64,000 nucleotides of DNA. Source: UBA4421 sp028228615. GTDB lineage: Bacteria > Pseudomonadota > Gammaproteobacteria > Pseudomonadales > Azotimanducaceae. Position 1 is the first letter of the stretch, and each line of letters opens with the position of its first letter. The stretch spans positions 1-64,000 of the forward strand of contig JAOJBS010000001.1 in the NCBI GenBank assembly GCA_028228615.1, read 5' to 3'. Shown here piece by piece: positions 59,486-64,000 of this stretch. The notes under the pieces are model-generated. The model saw only the letters and a list, made by a program, of their open reading frames with translations. It did not search any database and was not told the DNA's origin. The position numbers and the translations under genes are program-made.

Positions 59486-60610
59486 ATGAGTAATACAGCG
59501 AACACGACATCTTCCGGCGATCAAAAGCTCATGGTGTCTTTGGGCGAGCGCAGTTATCCTATCTTTGTGGGCGATGTCGGGTTTTCGGATCCAGCAAAGT
59601 TAGCAAACGGTATAGCACCGTTTATTAAGGGCAATCAGGTTGCCGTGATCACTAACGAAACTATTGCGCCACTTTATCTTCAGCAAATGCTCGCTGCATT
59701 AGGCAACAGACAAGTAGACGTTTTTCAAATGCAGGATGGCGAGCGCTACAAGAGCCTAGACACCTACACCCAGGTTATGGATTTTCTCCTAGAGAAGAAA
59801 CACAACCGCAGTACCTGCTTAATCGCCCTAGGCGGTGGAGTAGTGGGCGATCTCTGTGGCTTTGTCGCGGCGACCTTTCAGCGCGGTGTAGATTTTATTC
59901 AAGTACCCACAACACTACTCTCACAAGTAGATTCATCCGTTGGCGGGAAAACAGCGGTAAACCATCCCGCTGGTAAAAATATGATCGGCGCGTTCTATCA
60001 GCCCTTAGCGGTGTTTGCAGATATTTCAGTGCTTAGCACTCTGCCAGACAGAGAGTACGCGGCAGGCTTGGCAGAAGTAGTAAAGTACGGCATTGTCTAC
60101 GACGCAGATTTCTTTACTTGGATGGAAGACAACGCTCAAGCGTTAGTGCAACGCGACAAGTCAGCACTCACGTATATCATCACCCGATCCTGTGAAGTCA
60201 AAGCAGCCGTTGTGAGCGAGGACGAACGCGAAGGCGGACGCCGAGCTATCCTTAATTACGGACACACGTTTGGTCACGCCATCGAAAAGCTACTTGGCTA
60301 CGGCAAATTGCTACACGGCGAAGCCGTTTCAATAGGCATGGTCATGGCAGCCCGGCTGTCGGTCGAGTTCAGTGGATTACCGTTAGAAGACTGCCAGCGC
60401 ATTGAAAAGCTCCTGCAGCAACTCAACCTGCCAGTATCTTTGGCAGGTCTCGCGCTAAATTCCGGAGACATGATCGAAGCCATGGGTATGGACAAAAAAG
60501 TGGTAGATGGTGCGTTGAGATTTATTGTTGCAGATCAAATGGGCACAGTACGAGTCGCCGCAGATGTGAGCATTGTAGCCCTAGAAAAAACGTTGGCAGA
60601 GTTTTGTTAA
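59486..60610 (+). CDS. aroB: 3-dehydroquinate synthase
   Basis: Converts DAHP to 3-dehydroquinate, with NAD and a divalent metal. NAD-binding LIALGGGVVGDLCGFVAATF, FIQVPTTLLSQVDSSVGGKT, and the metal ligands in AGLAEVVKYGIV and LNYGHTFGHAIEK are all intact, together with LLHGEAVSIGMV. Length of 374 residues is typical. It pairs with aroK, and a SPOR gene overlaps its end by seven bases, the usual aroK-aroB-SPOR layout. Confidence 0.97.
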   Translation: MSNTANTTSSGDQKLMVSLGERSYPIFVGDVGFSDPAKLANGIAPFIKGNQVAVITNETIAPLYLQQMLAALGNRQVDVFQMQDGERYKSLDTYTQVMDFLLEKKHNRSTCLIALGGGVVGDLCGFVAATFQRGVDFIQVPTTLLSQVDSSVGGKTAVNHPAGKNMIGAFYQPLAVFADISVLSTLPDREYAAGLAEVVKYGIVYDADFFTWMEDNAQALVQRDKSALTYIITRSCEVKAAVVSEDEREGGRRAILNYGHTFGHAIEKLLGYGKLLHGEAVSIGMVMAARLSVEFSGLPLEDCQRIEKLLQQLNLPVSLAGLALNSGDMIEAMGMDKKVVDGALRFIVADQMGTVRVAADVSIVALEKTLAEFC

Positions 60611-61074
60611 CCTTAAAGCGGCCGCAAAAAAACAGGTTTACTCGCTACACACGTAAGGCTTTAGGTACTGTAGTTGTACTGTTGTCACTACACGGCGTAA
60701 ACGCGTTGGCAGCAACGTCAGGTGAAAACCCAAATAGTGAGAGCGATACCCAACAAACCATGAACGATGCCGAATGGCTGCTTAAGCAAAGCCCCCAAAG
60801 TTATGCAATACAGCTAGTCACACTCTCAAGCGCACAACAGATCCAAGACTTAGTAAACGCGCAATCTCTAAGCGGATTCGCGCGTTTTCGCTACAAGTCA
60901 GATAACCAATTACGCTACGTACTTACCTATGGCTTATACGCCACCCCTGAAGCCGCAGAAGCAGGCAGTCAATTGCTTATAGAAAACCTGCAAGGTTTTA
61001 ACGAAGCGCCCACGCTTTGGGTTCGAGAATTGATGCCTATCCAAAAGTCCATTCGGACGACGTTGCAATACTAG
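60604..61074 (+). CDS. Small exported SPOR-domain protein downstream of aroB
   Basis: A basic N-terminus with one hydrophobic segment (ALGTVVVLLSLHGVNALAA), probably a signal or anchor, then about 35 linker residues and a SPOR-like domain (SYAIQLVTLSSAQQIQDLVN, RYVLTYGLYATPEAAEAG). The gene at this place is often a long DamX/AAA-SPOR protein of 400-550 residues; this one has only 156, so the ATPase-like part is absent. The start is TTG overlapping aroB by seven bases. It probably binds septal peptidoglycan. Confidence 0.8.
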   Translation: MLTLKRPQKNRFTRYTRKALGTVVVLLSLHGVNALAATSGENPNSESDTQQTMNDAEWLLKQSPQSYAIQLVTLSSAQQIQDLVNAQSLSGFARFRYKSDNQLRYVLTYGLYATPEAAEAGSQLLIENLQGFNEAPTLWVRELMPIQKSIRTTLQY

Positions 61075-61249
61075 AGATCTTTAAGGGTGATTGATCATCT
61101 GCCCGCTGGGGTCTTTAGGGGTTAAACCTTAAAATATTAGCTCTACGAAGCCAGATAACTAGCAAATAGTGCTATATGGTTTTTTGCTAGTGAATGGGTG
61201 GGCGGTCGAGGGCGTCTAAACGCGTTTTGACTACGAAGCGTGGTTTCTG

Positions 61250-61381
61250 TTACTTCCTACACCGCTTGCTGCAGTAAATAACCTGTTCCCAATCTCTCTC
61301 CCATTTTTTTCTCCACGTAAAAGGAAGATTACAGGTGGGACATATCTTTGTGGGGAGATCGCTTTTCTTTACGCCTTTCAT
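61250..61381 (-). CDS. DUF2256 family small zinc-ribbon-like protein
   Basis: A 43-residue protein with four Cys: KKSDLPTKICPTCNLPFTW, then RKKWERDWEQVIYCSKRCR, the full signature of DUF2256. The paired CxxC and CxxxC should bind one zinc. The ATG at 61379-61381 is the first standard start, but the same frame stays open upstream for another 40 codons to the gltD region (SQNFPYPEEIAKTQKEQK) with coding-like composition and no start codon. DUF2256 genes are often found near photolyase/cryptochrome genes; none is in this window. Function unknown. Confidence 0.85.
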   Translation of the reverse strand: MKGVKKSDLPTKICPTCNLPFTWRKKWERDWEQVIYCSKRCRK

Positions 61382-61497
61382 CTTTTGTTCTTTTTGGGTT
61401 TTTGCTATTTCTTCAGGGTAAGGAAAATTCTGAGAGTGCGAGCTGGACAGGGTCCAGCTTTGGTTGGATAGGCGTTGAGCGAGGCGCTCTCGCCTGA

Positions 61498-62961
61498 CTA
61501 TGGCAGTTCGGTGCTGCCCATAAGATGCCGGTCGATTTCTCGGGCGGCTTCTCTACCTTCGTTGATGGCTCTTACCACCAATGATTGTCCGCGGCGGCAA
61601 TCACCTGCTGCGAAGACATTGTCTACATTGGTTTTGTACTTGCCGTAGACCGCCTGATAGTTAGAGCGCTCGTCGTAGTCCACGCCCAATGTGTCGGTGG
61701 CTACATGCTCTGGTCCTAAGAAGCCCATTGCTAAGAAAACTAAATCGGCTGGCCAATCTTTTTCCGAGCCCGGTACGTTTTCAAACTTACCGTCTTTCAT
61801 TTCTACTTGTACGGTGCGCACCCCGGTTAACTTGCCCGCGTCATCGCCTAGGAAACATACCGACGATATTGAATAAACTCTGGGGTCTGCGCCTTGGGTA
61901 TGCGCTGCTTCTTCGTGACCGTAGTCTACGCGGAAGATCTTTGGCCATGTGGGCCATGGGTTGTTGTCCGCTCTACCTTCTGGGGGCTGGGCGAATAACT
62001 CAAAGTTTGTGACGCTCTTGCAACCATGACGCAGCGAGGTGCCTATACAATCTGTGCCGGTGTCGCCGCCGCCGATGACTATCACGTCTTTACCCTTTGC
62101 GGATATATAGGCGTCGTCATCGTGCTGTGAGTCTAGGAGGCTCTTGGTGTTGGCTGACAAGAAGTTCATGGCGAAGTGTACGCCGGTGAACTCTCTACCT
62201 TCTATCGGCAGATCTCTTGGCACGGTCGCGCCTGTGGTGAACAACACCGCGTCGTTGGAGGACTTCAGCGCCGCAATATCTATTGAGCCGTCTTTGCCGT
62301 CGCCCACATTTGCGCCGGTGATAAATTGCACACCGCCGTCTCTTAGCAACTGCACTCTACGTTCTACCACTTCGTCTTTGGCGAGTTTCATGTTCGGAAT
62401 ACCGTACATGAGCAGGCCGCCGATTCGGTCTGCGCGCTCATAAACTGTGACGCTGTGGCCTGCTTTGTTGAGCTGGTCCGCAGCGGCTAAGCCCGCTGGT
62501 CCTGAACCAATAACGGCAACTGTTTTGCCTGATCGCAGTGCGGGAATGTTGGGTAGCACCCAGCCTTCTTCATAGCCGCGATCAATAATCGCCATTTCAA
62601 TATTTTTAATGGTGACTGCTGGATCGGTAATGCCCAGTACGCAGGCGCCCTCGCAGGGTGCGGGACACACGCGACCAGTAAACTCTGGGAAGTTGTTGGT
62701 CTGGTGTAGACGGTCCAGTGCTTCTTTCCACTGATCTCTAAATACTAGGTCATTCCACTCTGGAATGAGATTGTGAATTGGGCAACCTTCTTCGGACTGA
62801 CAAAACGGCACACCACAATCCATGCAGCGCGCACTTTGGGTGCTTAAACGTTGCACGTCATGGTCTGTATAGATTTCGTTGAAATCTAATAGCCGATCAG
62901 CTGGCGTGCGGTATGGCGCAGCGTTACGTGGAAACTCTATAAATCCTGTGGGTTTACCCAT
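61498..62961 (-). CDS. gltD: Glutamate synthase [NADPH] small subunit
   Basis: Passes electrons from NADPH to the large subunit. The N-terminal Cys-rich cluster region (CMDCGVPFCQSEEGCPIHN and GRVCPAPCEGACVLG) coordinates the 4Fe-4S centres; the FAD motif is VIGSGPAGLAAADQL and the NADP motif VIGGGDTGTDCIGTS. Length of 487 residues is standard. It lies 36 bases downstream of gltB on the same strand. The gltBD pair is inverted relative to aroB compared with Pseudomonas. It works with glnII in ammonia assimilation. Confidence 0.96.
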   Translation of the reverse strand: MGKPTGFIEFPRNAAPYRTPADRLLDFNEIYTDHDVQRLSTQSARCMDCGVPFCQSEEGCPIHNLIPEWNDLVFRDQWKEALDRLHQTNNFPEFTGRVCPAPCEGACVLGITDPAVTIKNIEMAIIDRGYEEGWVLPNIPALRSGKTVAVIGSGPAGLAAADQLNKAGHSVTVYERADRIGGLLMYGIPNMKLAKDEVVERRVQLLRDGGVQFITGANVGDGKDGSIDIAALKSSNDAVLFTTGATVPRDLPIEGREFTGVHFAMNFLSANTKSLLDSQHDDDAYISAKGKDVIVIGGGDTGTDCIGTSLRHGCKSVTNFELFAQPPEGRADNNPWPTWPKIFRVDYGHEEAAHTQGADPRVYSISSVCFLGDDAGKLTGVRTVQVEMKDGKFENVPGSEKDWPADLVFLAMGFLGPEHVATDTLGVDYDERSNYQAVYGKYKTNVDNVFAAGDCRRGQSLVVRAINEGREAAREIDRHLMGSTELP

Positions 62962-62997
62962 TGTCTTTTCTCAAATCTTTTATGTCTGACGCGGTTA

Positions 62998-64000
62998 CTA
63001 ACCCGCGCTCACTTGTTGCTTACGCTGCTCTAACACGCGCTTGTAGTCTTTTGGCATGACTTTCACAAACTCGTCAAGGCTGCTTTCCCAGTTTGTGAGA
63101 ATTTTTTGCGCGACGGTTGAGCCGGTCAAATCTGCATGCTTTTGGATAAGGTCTTGTAACTCTGCGATGTCGCCAGCTTCATCCATTTGGTCTAGGTCTA
63201 CCATCTCCGGGTTACAGTTAATGCTGAACTCAGACTTGGGGTCCCAGATGTACGCAATGCCGCCACTCATGCCTGCGGCAAAGTTGCGTCCAGTGGCGCC
63301 TAAAATCACCACGCGTCCGCCGGTCATGTATTCACAACCGTGATCGCCCACGCCCTCTACGACAGTAGATGCACCGCTGTTTCGTACACAGAAACGCTCT
63401 GCTGCTACGCCGCGAAAGAATGCTTCGCCCGACGTTGCGCCATATAGAGCAACGTTGCCTAATAAAATGTTGTCTTCAGCTGCAAATGTGCTGACCTTGG
63501 GTGGATAAACGATAACGCGTCCACCGGATAGGCCTTTACCCACAAAGTCGTTGGCGTCGCCTTCAACCTCTAGAGTAATGCCTTTAGCCAACCAACAGCC
63601 CAAACTTTGACCGGCGCTGCCGTTAAATTTGAAGTGAATTGTGTTGTCTGGAAGCATTTGCGGCCCCACTTGGTCTATGACCTGATTGGAGAGCATTGCC
63701 CCAACCACACGGTTGGTATTAATAATGGGCAGTTCTGCATAAACCTTCTCACCCGTTTTGAGTGCGGGTTGTGCCAACGGAATAAGCTGATTGTCTAATG
63801 CTTTATCTAGCTCATGATCTTGATCGTGTATGGCAAAGGCACCTAGGAATTCGTTAGGTATCTGCGCTGGTGCCAAGATGGTAGATAAATCTACGCCGTC
63901 TGCTTTCCAGTGGTTGATGGCCTCATCTGTTTTTAACAGGTCTACACGGCCAACCATTTCGTTGAGCGTGCGTAGTCCAAGTTCGGCCATAATCATGCGC
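62998..64000 (-). CDS. gltB: Glutamate synthase [NADPH] large subunit, C-terminal part (gene continues past the window)
   Basis: Large subunit converting glutamine and 2-oxoglutarate to two glutamates. The visible 334 residues are the end of the synthase domain (MAELGLRTLNEMVGRVDLL) and the C-terminal GXGXG beta-helix domain (GNVALYGATSGEAFFRGVAA, GGRVVILGATGRNFAAGMSG). The frame is open at the right edge, so the N-terminal amidotransferase, the FMN site and the 3Fe-4S cysteines lie outside. It is upstream of gltD. Confidence 0.95.
   Translation of the reverse strand, partial: RMIMAELGLRTLNEMVGRVDLLKTDEAINHWKADGVDLSTILAPAQIPNEFLGAFAIHDQDHELDKALDNQLIPLAQPALKTGEKVYAELPIINTNRVVGAMLSNQVIDQVGPQMLPDNTIHFKFNGSAGQSLGCWLAKGITLEVEGDANDFVGKGLSGGRVIVYPPKVSTFAAEDNILLGNVALYGATSGEAFFRGVAAERFCVRNSGASTVVEGVGDHGCEYMTGGRVVILGATGRNFAAGMSGGIAYIWDPKSEFSINCNPEMVDLDQMDEAGDIAELQDLIQKHADLTGSTVAQKILTNWESSLDEFVKVMPKDYKRVLEQRKQQVSAG

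Overview
The window reads as a chromosomal segment of an aerobic, probably marine gammaproteobacterium. From about 17 kb to the right end the gene order closely follows the Pseudomonas/Cellvibrionales backbone: tRNA-Phe, yggX, mutY, asmA, hisB/hisA, ctpA, envC, gpmI, a rhodanese gene, secB, trmL, ntrCB, glutamine synthetase, typA, dtd, tatCBA, hisE, ubiB/J/E, hslUV, priA, rpmE, ponA, pilMNOPQ, aroKB and gltDB. Base composition looks close to 50% GC. There is no phage, insertion sequence, CRISPR array or plasmid origin.

Layout. (1) 0-17 kb is accessory catabolism and envelope chemistry: an acyl-CoA dehydrogenase cut by the left edge, a membrane-anchored arylsulfatase, a DUF899 thioredoxin-like protein, a metal-dependent cyclase, chorismate lyase (ubiC), a Ser/Thr kinase with an eroded glycine loop, an exported DUF1080 protein, a class III CoA-transferase, a TauD-type dioxygenase, a coupled three-gene exported redox cassette (cytochrome c5, Tat-type FAD lactone oxidase, Tat-type PLP fold-III enzyme), a damaged truncated haemoglobin gene, an MlrC-type M81 peptidase and an MFS carrier. 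(2) 17-27 kb holds tRNA-Phe, iron/oxidative repair (yggX, mutY), asmA, histidine biosynthesis (hisB, hisA), cell separation (envC, a carboxyl-terminal protease) and glycolysis (gpmI). (3) 27-34 kb is the nitrogen control locus, with a eukaryote-like type II glutamine synthetase where GlnA type I is expected; it has a sigma-54 promoter and an NtrC dyad. (4) 34-48 kb holds translation and quality control (typA, dtd, hslUV, priA), the Tat translocase and the ubiquinone genes ubiB/J/E. (5) 48-64 kb holds rpmE, an M48 protease, PBP1A, the type IV pilus alignment operon pilMNOPQ, the shikimate genes aroK/aroB, a SPOR protein, a tiny DUF2256 zinc-finger gene and gltD/gltB (cut by the right edge).

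Points worth attention: pilM carries an in-frame TGA and the natural start of pilO is out of frame through a T6 tract, so the pilus alignment operon is decaying, recoded or wrongly sequenced. Several genes normally embedded in these conserved blocks (hisH, hisF, hisI, argS, a glutaredoxin gene) are absent from their usual places. Glutamine synthetase has been swapped for type II while NtrC control is kept. The exported cytochrome/FAD/PLP cassette is the best candidate for an undescribed pathway: its PLP enzyme has a Tat-like signal and has lost the usual zinc ligands of its family.
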